The notes under the pieces were generated by a model, which was not told the DNA's origin, made no database searches, and saw only the letters and a program-made list of their open reading frames with translations. From JAFAQB01 sp046724555 (GTDB lineage Archaea > Thermoproteota > Nitrososphaeria > Nitrososphaerales > Nitrososphaeraceae): a stretch of 64,000 bases of DNA. Below, piece by piece: positions 1-8,619 of this stretch. A program made the translations under genes and the position numbers. Position 1 is the stretch's first letter; each line of letters begins with the position of its first letter. The DNA is taken from contig JBKOWU010000088.1 in NCBI GenBank assembly GCA_046724555.1, positions 1-64,000 on the forward strand, read 5' to 3'.

Positions 1-3
1 ATG

Positions 4-293
4 TGCTAGTAGTAACCCTCCTTCTGTTTTAAGTGGGATTTCGCTAAGCAGCCAACCTGAGCAAGTGCAGGACTTACGCTCTGTTTGGCCTTACTCCACT
101 CGGGTCGACAGTTTCATTCCAGTATAAGAAATCTCAGGCTACTTGCCATCATCGTACATGCATTATTTTTCCTCTGTGTTTTCTGGATATCTTTTCTGAT
201 TCGTAGCCAGCTGTCTCCAGCTAATTATCGCTAAATCGAGTGCCTGCTATGAGGGAGGAGTTTCCTCTCTGTCGAGTTACCCACACGCTAGCT
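4..293 (-). ncRNA. rnpB: RNase P RNA (archaeal)
   Basis: Catalytic RNA that removes tRNA 5' leaders. Read on the minus strand, the 5' part carries GAGAGGAAACTCCTCCC (about 254-270), matching conserved region I of RNase P RNA. The 3' part carries ACAGAAGGAGGGTTAC (about 12-27), matching conserved region V. The two ends pair in two blocks: GCTAG (288-292) with CTAGC (5-9), and GTAAC (276-280) with GTTAC (12-16), as the terminal P1/P2 helices should. A central GTAAGG...GCGTAAG stretch fits the conserved region II/III neighbourhood. About 290 nt is a normal length. A TATA-like GATTATAG lies at 313-320, about 25 bases above the 5' end. Exact ends are estimated from the helix. Confidence 0.8.
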
Positions 294-331
294 CATGATT
301 AAAGAAAAAATGCTATAATCATATATTAATA

Positions 332-841
332 TTAATACAATTGAGGGAAATACGATTTTTCGAGATCGGCAATTTCTCGCAAGTTTTTAGCATTGGCATA
401 TTCTTCCAAAAGGCTAGAGTTTAACTCTAAAAAGGTATGGCCCCATTTGAATTTGTTCATTAATAGTGCTGCCATTTCTTTAAATCCTAAAATATAGAGC
501 GAGCCACACAATGCTTCAGCTGTAGATAACATGCCTGCTTTGGAATAATTAGTAGGATTTGCTGCCAATAAAAGAGGCAAGCGTCTGCCTATACCCTGAA
601 AAATGATCTTTCTATATCTGAATATGTCATCAGCTCGCTCCCATGAACAATCAATCGCGCACACTGAGTTGGAAATCTTTGAGTCTTGTCTAGATAGGAG
701 AATGTTGGCATAAGGATTCAGTACTAGCATATCTTTATGAAGATAATATACACGGCGTACCAAATTAAATTTGACCAGTTTGGCAGCAGTGCACCTGTAT
801 GGATCATCCTGCCTTAACATTAATACTAATGGGTTAGTCAA
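332..841 (-). CDS. tsr3: Tsr3, rRNA aminocarboxypropyltransferase
   Basis: Tsr3 (DUF367) transfers the 3-amino-3-carboxypropyl group of S-adenosylmethionine to a methylpseudouridine of small-subunit rRNA. The 169-residue protein has the family blocks: LRQDDPYRCTAAKL near the N-terminus, VCAIDCSWERA around residue 61, RRLPLLLAANPTNYSKAG around 86, and ALCGSLYILGFKEMA followed by KFKWGHTFLELN in the C-terminal half. Length is typical of archaeal members. The start is TTG (839-841); a TTTATTA TATA-like box lies about 30 bases upstream, so the transcript is probably nearly leaderless. An internal ATG at residue 8 would cut into the conserved N-terminus. The gene runs toward rnpB, only about 40 bases away. 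Confidence 0.88.
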   Translation of the reverse strand: MTNPLVLMLRQDDPYRCTAAKLVKFNLVRRVYYLHKDMLVLNPYANILLSRQDSKISNSVCAIDCSWERADDIFRYRKIIFQGIGRRLPLLLAANPTNYSKAGMLSTAEALCGSLYILGFKEMAALLMNKFKWGHTFLELNSSLLEEYANAKNLREIADLEKSYFPQLY

Positions 842-974
842 ACTTCACATCAAGCCTATCAGCCGAGCTCGTAATAAATTTTTTACGTACACCTATTTAT
901 TACTAGGCTTATCCGCCACCTCCTCGTATAGGCACTTGTTTAGTAAACATGTTAAGCTACATACGCACTATAGC

Positions 975-1643
975 TTATGGGTTAGCAGCTTTGCTATTTG
1001 ATAGTGACATCATGCTTCCGATAGCTTCAAAGTAGGATTCTATATCCATTTCAGTTATTCTTCCATCATCTATATTTATGATGTATACCATGTGCAACCT
1101 TGCACTTTGAATCTCATTTAGACTCACGGGGGGGTTTCTGTAGTATCTGTCGCACAGTAATTTGACTTGCTCTACTTCGCTATGTTTCCTGTATCTGGGA
1201 GGCCTTCCAAATACCTTGGGTATAGAAAGGATACTTACCGGTGGTGTAGCCAAGACGAATTGATTTGAAAATTTGCTATACCTAGCAATCTTGCTTGCAA
1301 TTCGGGCAGAGTAATATGATAATGGATCAAGAGCATGTTCAGGAGGTATGAAACCTGTTTCTATTTCAACTATCGTTTCACCATCGCCCTTTGTAGCAAA
1401 AAGATCGCATACTAGTATGTTAGTTAGCTGTTTTTCGACGTCGACAGTATAACCATAATGAATTAGATGCCTAGCACACACAAGTTCCATTGTGGAATGG
1501 TTGATCTTAACCAAATTCTTTTTGTACAATTCTATTAAACGATATTTTACAAAATCCAGCTTTTTAACGACTTCATCTGATTCTGCCTCTACCAACTTAC
1601 TGGAAAGAGTATTTACATCCTCAGTAAACCTTTCTAAATCCAA
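975..1643 (-). CDS. Hypothetical protein with PD-(D/E)XK-like motif
   Basis: Unrecognised protein of about 222 residues. The middle contains VCDLFATKGDGETIVEIETG, an Asp followed about ten residues later by E-x-E between hydrophobic strands, as in restriction-endonuclease-like (PD-(D/E)XK) folds; a nuclease role is inference only. The N-terminal third is helical and charged. The reading frame opens with an ATG at 1724, but that would add 27 hydrophobic residues. I prefer the TTG at 1641-1643 because a TATA box (TATTTAAAAT, 1667-1676 on the minus strand) sits about 28 bases upstream, giving a leaderless message. It diverges from the dehydrogenase gene at 1734. Confidence 0.6.
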   Translation of the reverse strand: MDLERFTEDVNTLSSKLVEAESDEVVKKLDFVKYRLIELYKKNLVKINHSTMELVCARHLIHYGYTVDVEKQLTNILVCDLFATKGDGETIVEIETGFIPPEHALDPLSYYSARIASKIARYSKFSNQFVLATPPVSILSIPKVFGRPPRYRKHSEVEQVKLLCDRYYRNPPVSLNEIQSARLHMVYIINIDDGRITEMDIESYFEAIGSMMSLSNSKAANP

Positions 1644-1666
1644 ATGCGATATAATAATTAGCAAGT

Positions 1667-1676
1667 ATTTTAAATA
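1667..1676 (-). promoter_or_regulatory. TATA box for the 975-1643 gene
   Basis: Minus-strand TATTTAAAAT lies about 28 bases above the TTG at 1643, the archaeal TATA-to-start spacing for a leaderless transcript. It also lies inside the longer reading frame, which argues against the upstream ATG at 1724. Confidence 0.5.
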
Positions 1677-1733
1677 TGCTGTGTGACAAAAATATAGCAA
1701 CGTTAAAAATCCCCGTTTGTACACCTATTCAAT

Positions 1734-2881
1734 ATGTCGAATATTAAAAAAATTGCAGTGCTTGGCTCAGGTGTAATGGGTCATGGGATAGCACAAATCT
1801 CTGCTACGGCGGGTTATACCGTTGCTCTGCGTGACATTGAAGAGTCCTTTCTGCAAAAGGCGATGGATAAAATAAAGTGGTCTCTTGGCAAGCTCGTGGA
1901 AAAAAAAAATTAACTCAGAAAGACGCTGATGATATCTCTAATAGAATAGTCCCAACAGTGGATCTTGCGCAGGCATTGAACAACGCCGATCTTGTTATAG
2001 AAGCGGTGCCTGAAGATATGAATTTGAAGAGAAAGGTATATACCGAAATAGACAAAGTCGCAGACTCAGAAATGATTTACGCATCTAATACGAGTACATT
2101 GCCAATTACTGAAATGGCTATCCTAACACAGAGACCGGAAAAGTTTGTAGGTGTACATTTTTTCAATCCGCCACAATTAATGCAGCTTGTCGAGGTTATT
2201 CCTGGTGCATATACAAACGAAGATACAATTCATACTGTGAGAGACTTTATAAAACATGTGGGTAAACAACCAGTATTATGTAGAAAAGATGTTGCAGGTT
2301 TCATAGTCAACCGTATATTTATCCCACTAGTACACGAAGCAGTGTATTGCCAGGAGAGAGAACATGTTTCGATGGCTCAAATCGACTCGGCGGTTAAGTT
2401 CAGGATGGCCTTTCCTATGGGAATCTTTGAACTCGCAGATTACACTGGTCTGGATGTCATATATAAAGCAACTATGGAGATGTATACACGGGATAAAAAC
2501 GTGGTAAATCCAAATGCTAAGATAAAACAGTTGGTCGACGAAAACAAGTTGGGTCAAAAATCAGGACAAGGATTTTATGAATACAAAGGTGATACATATC
2601 AACGTATCAATCTGACCGAAAATCAAGCAGCAACATACGATCCTATAAAATTACTAGCTGTTGCAGCCAACAATGCTGGCTGGCTCATTTCTCATGAAGT
2701 GTGTGATGTACAAGATCTCGAGAAAGCCCTCAAACTTGGTATGGGTTTAAAGACAGAGCTGTTCACGACCGTACAAAAGTTTGGCATTGAAAATATTATA
2801 CAGACACTGAATAATATGCAAAAAAATTATGGTTCGTTTTATGAGCCAGATCAGTATCTCCTTAACTACAATACTCGGTAA
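1734..2881 (+). CDS. 3-hydroxyacyl-CoA dehydrogenase, split by a frameshift
   Basis: NAD-dependent oxidation of 3-hydroxyacyl-CoA (probably (S)-3-hydroxybutyryl-CoA to acetoacetyl-CoA, a step of the thaumarchaeal 3-hydroxypropionate/4-hydroxybutyrate cycle). Frame one starts at ATG 1734 with the Rossmann motif LGSGVMGHGIA (residues 10-20) and stops at TAA 1911-1913. The rest of the protein continues in the -1 frame to 2881, with the catalytic block VGVHFFNPPQLMQLVEV and the C-terminal helical domain. The break is at ten consecutive A residues (1900-1909). One extra A, or a -1 slip on the A run, restores one protein of about 383 residues. This may be a homopolymer sequencing error, transcript or ribosome slippage, or a true mutation. 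A TATA-like GTTAAAAAT lies about 30 bases above the ATG. Confidence 0.85.
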
Positions 2882-2884
2882 GCA

Positions 2885-3388
2885 TTATTGTTTTCCATTT
2901 ATAACAAGTTGAACGGCCGAATAAGCATCATTAGCCAGAATCAAGGGGGTAAGCTTGCGCCCATCAAGAAATTGACCAGCATACGCTTCTGATACTCCTC
3001 CACTTCCAGAAACCACAACCATAGTCTTTTTGATCATGTATCCTACTGCCAATTCTAATAACGTCCCTACTCCACCACCAACTGCAATTATTCCATCAGC
3101 GGACGTGGCTACCAACAGGTCTCTTGCAAAACCCATACCAGTACAAATTACAATATCGCAAAATTTATTAGCAAAAGAAAATTCCTGCTGAGGTATTATA
3201 CCTACCGTAGTACCGTTATTTTCTTTTGCTCCTTTACATGCTGCTTCCATTACCCCACCTAACCCGCCGCAGATCAAGATTGATCCTGAACGCGCTACTT
3301 CTCTACCTACTTGTAAAGCGAGCTTTGTTGCCTCGTCAGTGCAATTCTCTTTATTATAGCCGATGACCGCGATTTGAAATTTACGCAT
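2885..3388 (-). CDS. LOG/TIGR00725-type nucleotide-binding protein
   Basis: 167-residue Rossmann protein of the lysine-decarboxylase-like (LOG) superfamily. It contains SILICGGLGGVMEAACKGA around residues 36-54 and the signature GGGVGTLLELAVGYM around 103-117, the GGxGTxxE site that in plant and bacterial LOG proteins hydrolyses nucleotide 5'-monophosphates to free base and ribose phosphate. The short TIGR00725 branch has no fixed substrate, so the reaction here is not assigned. It is convergent with the dehydrogenase, three bases apart. The length is full for the family. Confidence 0.8.
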   Translation of the reverse strand: MRKFQIAVIGYNKENCTDEATKLALQVGREVARSGSILICGGLGGVMEAACKGAKENNGTTVGIIPQQEFSFANKFCDIVICTGMGFARDLLVATSADGIIAVGGGVGTLLELAVGYMIKKTMVVVSGSGGVSEAYAGQFLDGRKLTPLILANDAYSAVQLVINGKQ

Positions 3389-3599
3389 ATAATCCAGAGA
3401 CAGAAATTATCAGTGACTTATACTTTATGACATGCGTTCTAACTAAGCTTGCAACTCAGCCTAGTCATAATATATCAATATCAACGCTTTGATAGAACGC
3501 CCGCTCTTTTTATTTTTCTGTTCAAACCATCAGTTAAAGATCTTGGCTATTTTGGAAGACAGTACAGATGCTTAGTACGGTTAAAAAAAGGATGTAAGG

Positions 3600-3607
3600 T
3601 TATAAAG
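3600..3607 (+). promoter_or_regulatory. TATA box of ahcY
   Basis: TTATAAAG centred about 34 bases before the ATG at 3638, predicting a leader of only a few bases. Confidence 0.5.
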
Positions 3608-3637
3608 TAATATAAGGCTAGCTTTCAACAAGCCTAA

Positions 3638-4897
3638 ATGGATTATCGAATCAAGGACATTTCTTTAGCTGAAGACGGTAAGAGGAAGATCGACTGGGCA
3701 GAAGTACATATGCCTGTGCTTGTCGCACTGAGACAAAAATATGAAAAATCTAAACCTCTGAAAGGCATTCGCGTGGCTGGTTGTTTGCACGTAACGAAAG
3801 AGACTGGGGTATTGGCAAGAACACTTAAAGCAGCAGGAGCCCAGATATGCTGGTGCGGCTGCAATCCTCTGAGTACCCAAGATGATGTCGCAGCTTCACT
3901 AGTGGAGCATGAAGGACTATCAGTATTTGCTAGCCGCGGCATTTCAACTGAAGAATACTATGATGATATTCATTCTGTTATTAGTTTTGGACCTAACATC
4001 ACAATTGATGACGGAGCCGATCTCACTGTAGAGCTACATAATAAAATGGCTGACAAGTCAAAGATAGCAGTTTATGGGGGAACCGAAGAGACTACTACTG
4101 GTGTTATTAGATTACGGGCAATGCAAAACTCGTCTAAACTGATGTATCCTATTATCGCAGTGAATGACGCTGAGACGAAACATGATTTTGATAACGTATA
4201 TGGAACAGGCCAGTCAGCTTTAGACGGTATTATTAGGGCGACTAATGTATTACTAGCAGGTAAGAACATCGTAGTTGCTGGATATGGTCATGTCGGTAAG
4301 GGCGTGGCAAAGCGTGCATCAGGAATGGGTGCTAATGTTATTGTTACAGAAGTCGATCCAATAGCAGCACTAAAGGCAAAGCTAGACGGGTACTCTGTAG
4401 TACCAATGAAAACTGCAGCTAAGGCTGGGGACATATTTATAACGACTACTGGTTGCAAAGACGTAATCACCGCAGAAGATATTTTTAATATGAATGATGC
4501 GGTGATATTAGCAAATGCTGGTCATTTCAATATAGAAATTTCTGTCTCTACTCTTGAGCATGAAGCCTTAGCTAGGAAACACATCAACGAACACACAGTG
4601 CAGTACAATCTGAACAATGGTCATAAAATTTATCTAATAGGCGATGGCAGATTGGTAAATTTAGCCGCAGCAGAAGGTCACCCTTCAGAAGTAATGGATA
4701 TGAGCTTTTCGAATCAGTTTTTGTCGGTTCTAAGACTTGTCAGTTCAAGGAACGATTTGGAGCCTATCGTATATGATATAGAGAGAAGTCAGGACCAAGA
4801 AATCGCAATGGCCAAATTAAAATCCATGGGAATAGAAATAGATAGGCTGACACCTGATCAAAAGTTATACCTTGACGGATTCAGTGAAGGAACATGA
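3638..4897 (+). CDS. ahcY: S-adenosylhomocysteinase
   Basis: Reversible hydrolysis of S-adenosylhomocysteine to adenosine and homocysteine, which relieves product inhibition of methyltransferases. The 419 residues cover the whole archaeal-length enzyme. The substrate domain has AGCLHVTKETGVLARTLKAA and CNPLSTQDDVAA (residues about 46-90). The NAD-binding core begins at VNDAETKHDFDNVYGTGQS and continues into IVVAGYGHVGKGVAKRA. Downstream are VILANAGHFNIEI and the C-terminal VNLAAAEGHPSEVMDMSF. The final residues (KLYLDGFSEGT) lack the bacterial K-x-x-H-Y-R-Y end, which is common in archaea. Monocistronic by appearance, with a TATA box close to the ATG. Confidence 0.95.
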   Translation: MDYRIKDISLAEDGKRKIDWAEVHMPVLVALRQKYEKSKPLKGIRVAGCLHVTKETGVLARTLKAAGAQICWCGCNPLSTQDDVAASLVEHEGLSVFASRGISTEEYYDDIHSVISFGPNITIDDGADLTVELHNKMADKSKIAVYGGTEETTTGVIRLRAMQNSSKLMYPIIAVNDAETKHDFDNVYGTGQSALDGIIRATNVLLAGKNIVVAGYGHVGKGVAKRASGMGANVIVTEVDPIAALKAKLDGYSVVPMKTAAKAGDIFITTTGCKDVITAEDIFNMNDAVILANAGHFNIEISVSTLEHEALARKHINEHTVQYNLNNGHKIYLIGDGRLVNLAAAEGHPSEVMDMSFSNQFLSVLRLVSSRNDLEPIVYDIERSQDQEIAMAKLKSMGIEIDRLTPDQKLYLDGFSEGT

Positions 4898-5059
4898 TAA
4901 CAGTATATATTAGTTCAGGAGGATATATATATATTCAGATAGAAGTCCTACAGTGTTTCTTCAGAAAGCAGGTATTTTCAAATCAAAGCATATCCCTTGC
5001 TATTTTTCATATATAGAAACATTCAAACTTTTATTTGGATAGGTGGTACATACTTTCAA

Positions 5060-5584
5060 ATGTCATTTGGTGTGGATGTGCTTGGTACATTGAGTGAGAA
5101 ACTTAAGCATATGTTTGATGAGTCTCAAGGGAAATATATGGTGTTTGCAAATGACCAGAAATTATATAGTGAACAGACAACAGATGAAAAGGAGTTTATT
5201 CTTAAGATTATAGAATACCTCGTAAATTTATCCGCTCTGAATTTCCTGTCCATACGTGTGGTCTTGGAATTGAAATCTGCTATGGACAAGGGAACATCAA
5301 TTAAAGACGCAACCGGCGGATTAGGTTCTTCTGCATCCCAACAGCCAAGTTTCGGAATAGGAGGTTTTATTAGTGCTGGGGGAACCGCTGGAATAGATCA
5401 CAAGTCTTCGGATGAGCAACTAATATTGCCTACTTTCAAACCTGTTGACATCGAGATCGAAAGAAGTGAGCCCCCGGTCGAGGAAAACATATTGTTTCAC
5501 GACAACGCTAGAACCTGTCATGTATGTAAAGTCACAATTTCTTCAAAAGCAAAATTTTGTACCAAGTGCGGAGCTCTACAATAA
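5060..5584 (+). CDS. Hypothetical protein with C-terminal zinc ribbon
   Basis: About 174 residues, not recognised. The N-terminal part (residues 1-90) is predicted alpha-helical and charged. A Gly/Ser-rich linker follows (about 85-120). The last 25 residues form a zinc ribbon: TCHVCKVTISSKAKFCTKCG, two CxxC knuckles. Proteins of this layout often tether a helical domain to nucleic acid or partners, but no function is assigned. The frame is open from an ATG at 4997, which would add a hydrophobic run; I chose ATG 5060 because AGGTGG (5041-5046) precedes it and the hydrophobic extension looks like untranslated sequence. Confidence 0.65.
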   Translation: MSFGVDVLGTLSEKLKHMFDESQGKYMVFANDQKLYSEQTTDEKEFILKIIEYLVNLSALNFLSIRVVLELKSAMDKGTSIKDATGGLGSSASQQPSFGIGGFISAGGTAGIDHKSSDEQLILPTFKPVDIEIERSEPPVEENILFHDNARTCHVCKVTISSKAKFCTKCGALQ

Positions 5585-5814
5585 CGCAAAATAATCCCAA
5601 AGATAAAGGGATTGCTACAGAGATTTATCTTTCTTTTTTAATGCTTGCATTTGGTGTGTATGGGCACCTGTTCATTGTGTGAACATTGATGAATATTTCA
5701 TATCAATGGCATAATATGATCATCTTACAATAGGGATCTTGTTTGAACAGAAAATGCAGATATTAGGTATGCAATTTTTATATCCTAGCCTGATATACAT
5801 CCATCCGTACAGCC

Positions 5815-6381
5815 ATGCATTATCCAACTCTTGAAAAAAAGGAAGATATTATAAACCACAAGCTCTTGCTTGGAATTTTTTACATTTGTGCGGTGTCAAT
5901 GGCAGCAATTACTGTTTATGCGTTGTATGCAAGCATAGTAGAATATATGTCCAGTGGAAGGGTGGTTATAGGCGAAGTATTGGTTTATACAGACTTTCCA
6001 GTTCGTGGACTCGCCAAGCTGGTGACTTATTTGATGATTGTATCTGTGGTAGGATGGTATTGTGTTACTAAGCTTGGCGGAGATAAAGTAAAAGATATAT
6101 CAAAGCCAGTCAAGTCCATTCTGCAACTCATTGTATTGGCCATTGCCGTAGTGGCACTATACGAGTTTATTTATAATTCAATTATATGGAACTCCCTCAT
6201 TACAGCGGACGCTGTCAAGGGCGTAATTAGACTTGATAACATTAATCTACCATATCCTAACCCAAATACTCCATGGAATCTTGTATTTGCCACAAAGATG
6301 TCTTTAGCAGCCTTTCTAATCTCTGCGCATGGATTTTATATTATGTCAAGAACGAAAGAGCCTACAGGAGGATTATGTTAA
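5815..6381 (+). CDS. Four-helix integral membrane protein
   Basis: 188-residue protein with four likely membrane segments: about residues 19-42, 66-86, 101-121 and 160-180. A charged loop (GGDKVKDISKPVKS) lies between the second and third, and a Pro/Asn-rich outer loop (NINLPYPNPNTPWN) before the fourth. I do not recognise the family. The size and topology resemble small energy-membrane or stress membrane proteins in archaea, but there is no catalytic motif. No operon partner is evident; the next gene is about 180 bases downstream in the same direction. Confidence 0.65.
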   Translation: MHYPTLEKKEDIINHKLLLGIFYICAVSMAAITVYALYASIVEYMSSGRVVIGEVLVYTDFPVRGLAKLVTYLMIVSVVGWYCVTKLGGDKVKDISKPVKSILQLIVLAIAVVALYEFIYNSIIWNSLITADAVKGVIRLDNINLPYPNPNTPWNLVFATKMSLAAFLISAHGFYIMSRTKEPTGGLC

Positions 6382-6558
6382 CCATATTTCACGTCTGACA
6401 GGATGTCTTATGTTCAGAAAGTAAATTCGGAATATATTTGTTCTAAAGAATAATTGCAACCATAGAACAAGGGAGATTATATGTCATACTTGGTGCCAGA
6501 TAATATGTATATTTAGCAGAAACTAAAATAATGAGTCAAATTTAAGCTAACTAATAAT

Positions 6559-7188
6559 ATGTATCTCAAAAATTCAAACTCCACCAAAAGCAACATGAAC
6601 TTTCTATATCTGGTGGCAGTCTTGTTTGCTCTTGCATTTTACAACATTTGGTTCTTCTGTGTAGCGACAGATATGTGTTCACAATACGCTGCGGCATTGT
6701 CTGTCACCTCAAGGAATTTCCTAACATACGATAGCCCAATATACGGATTCAAAATACAATATCCTTCAGATTGGCAAAAAATAGAATTCAGTGAAGTAGA
6801 AGAAGGTAATCGCAAAATTATAGTAAATTTCGTATCTCCTTTAGGAAGCCCGTCTGATACTTTCAGAGAATATTTTATAATTGAAAGAGGCCTTCTGAAG
6901 GTGCCGACTAGATCTCTTGATTCTAGTGTCGACACATATATCACCTCGCTAAAATTTTTACCAAACTTTAAGCTTATTGAATCAAACATGCTTTCACTTG
7001 CTAATAATCCGGCTGAAAAATTGGTATACAGCTATAATAACCCGCTGGTTGGAGTAACACAGACAATGGATACGTTGATAATAAAAGATGATAAATTGTT
7101 CCTACTGTCGTTCAATTCAGACGCGGCTACATACAACAACTATCTTCCAATAATCCAAAAAATGTTAGATTCTCTCAGCTTCAGTTAA
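6559..7188 (+). CDS. Exported PsbP/MOG1-like domain protein
   Basis: 209 residues. Residues about 13-35 form a hydrophobic signal or membrane anchor (FLYLVAVLFALAFYNIWFFC). The remaining domain begins with the PsbP-like signature FLTYDSPIYGFKIQYPSDWQ and continues with beta-rich sequence and the closing LPIIQKMLDSLSF. PsbP/MOG1-like domains occur as secreted or membrane-anchored proteins in many thaumarchaea; their role outside photosystem II is not established. No lipobox is clear. The start is ATG; the neighbours on both sides are also membrane or hypothetical proteins. Confidence 0.72.
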   Translation: MYLKNSNSTKSNMNFLYLVAVLFALAFYNIWFFCVATDMCSQYAAALSVTSRNFLTYDSPIYGFKIQYPSDWQKIEFSEVEEGNRKIIVNFVSPLGSPSDTFREYFIIERGLLKVPTRSLDSSVDTYITSLKFLPNFKLIESNMLSLANNPAEKLVYSYNNPLVGVTQTMDTLIIKDDKLFLLSFNSDAATYNNYLPIIQKMLDSLSFS

Positions 7189-7380
7189 CATCAAATACAA
7201 TTACCTGCTCGGTAAAATATTTAGATCTTTAATCTAACTAACTTGCCAACTTTAGGGTTACATTCCATTTATAAACAGCTATTGAGTCAAACATCAATAG
7301 CAATTTTTTCTATACAGATCAATTACAAAAATGCTGTGTTGCTAAGGTATATGTATTATATATTGTATTGATAACCGTAC

Positions 7381-7929
7381 GTGAACATGAAGTCCTTTCT
7401 TATCCAACTTAAACGTATAATTGTTGTTGTATCAGAAAAAGCAAGTTCGATCCTTAAGGTCACAGGAAAGGAAATAGCTAAACAATTAAAATCCTTATTG
7501 CAAAAACAGAATGTAATGGCGGATAGAACCGGTGGAACTTCATATAAGGAAAGATCGATTAGATTCAAACAGTTACTAAGAAGACTTGGGATTATCACTG
7601 CTGCGAAGCTGGAAGAAAGTATACGCGAGACTAAGGATGCAATTAAGCATGATATTGAAGTTAATACACAACTTATTGATAAGAGCTCCGAATCTGTGCC
7701 TACGGAGAATACTATTAAAAGGACTAACTTGAATGAGGATTTGGCACAACAGATAAGACAGCAAATTGGACTTGACTGCGAAGCCTCCGAAATTGGCTCA
7801 CTCCAAATCGAGCACAAGAGGTATTACAGTAATAGTTTTACTATGAACCCAAAAATAATTACTAACAGAGGCTGTATATTGGTAAGTGGCAAGAGGTTTA
7901 ATATCATACAGATAATCCAAAGAAATTAA
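7381..7929 (+). CDS. Hypothetical protein
   Basis: 182 residues, unrecognised. The start is GTG 7381 or ATG 7387. The N-terminal 50 residues form an amphipathic, Lys-rich helix. A central region (about 60-125) is helical and charged, with many Glu/Lys/Arg. The end is beta-like (NRGCILVSGKRFNIIQIIQ). A 153-residue frame on the opposite strand overlaps it; I prefer this strand because its amino-acid composition is that of a soluble protein, whereas the antisense frame is Ser/Leu/Cys-rich as shadows usually are. No functional motif seen. Confidence 0.5.
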   Translation: MNMKSFLIQLKRIIVVVSEKASSILKVTGKEIAKQLKSLLQKQNVMADRTGGTSYKERSIRFKQLLRRLGIITAAKLEESIRETKDAIKHDIEVNTQLIDKSSESVPTENTIKRTNLNEDLAQQIRQQIGLDCEASEIGSLQIEHKRYYSNSFTMNPKIITNRGCILVSGKRFNIIQIIQRN

Positions 7930-8157
7930 ATCGAGACAATCGCAAGACGTAGTCACGTAATATAGGTTCATAAAATAGGTTTAGTTGTGCGGTGCAAATG
8001 TATTGACGTTGCTATATTTGTGCGATTTACAATGGAGTACGATATCTTTGTCCTCATGATCATCGATCTATGATTATCACTCGCTGTCTTTTATGTAGAT
8101 TCTATACAGAAAATCATACGATAATATAAGCTAAAAATAATTAAATTCATAGGTAGA

Positions 8158-8463
8158 TTGAGTAATTTAATGATAAAAAAAAGTGAAATAACAATACTAT
8201 CTGGGATCGCCATTTCGTCCGTGGTTATTGCGTCCGTAATGTTAGCAGCTATTCAATTACAACAGATAGCCCTTGCTCAGAACTCATCAAATCCATTAGC
8301 CAAGGTCCCGGTTATAGGACAACTCATGGGAGGTAACAAAGGCGGCAATGCAACATCATCCTCTGGGAACACAACGAATTCTTCGTCCCCTTCTAGCAAC
8401 CAGAGCTCATCAAATCCATTAGCCAAGGTCCCGGTTATAGGACAGCTTCTTGGAGGCAAATAA
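8158..8463 (+). CDS. Small exported protein with duplicated segment
   Basis: 101 residues. A signal-peptide-like helix (residues about 12-37, ending near LAQ) is followed by a short mature part made of two copies of SSNPLAKVPVIGQLxGG (about 43-59 and 84-100), joined by an Asn/Ser/Thr linker that could be glycosylated. The DNA of the two copies is almost identical over more than 40 bases, so the duplication is recent or is being homogenised. The TTG start is preferred because a TATA-like TAATATAAG (8122-8130) lies about 30 bases upstream; ATG 8170 is the alternative. Function unknown. Confidence 0.65.
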   Translation: MSNLMIKKSEITILSGIAISSVVIASVMLAAIQLQQIALAQNSSNPLAKVPVIGQLMGGNKGGNATSSSGNTTNSSSPSSNQSSSNPLAKVPVIGQLLGGK

Positions 8464-8619
8464 CAAAAAACTATAAAAATAGCTAGAACACGAACAGTTC
8501 GATGCTATTCCAGCAAGCACTTGAGTGCGGTGATGGACAAGCCATCTGTTCAGGATATCTTATATTTATTTGTGTAAAGGATAGTAACAGACTCGGTCCT
8601 GGTACTCTTAATTTGGTCA

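Noticed and set aside
7356..7817. 153-residue antisense frame
   Set aside because: Ser/Leu/Cys-rich shadow of the 7381-7929 gene.
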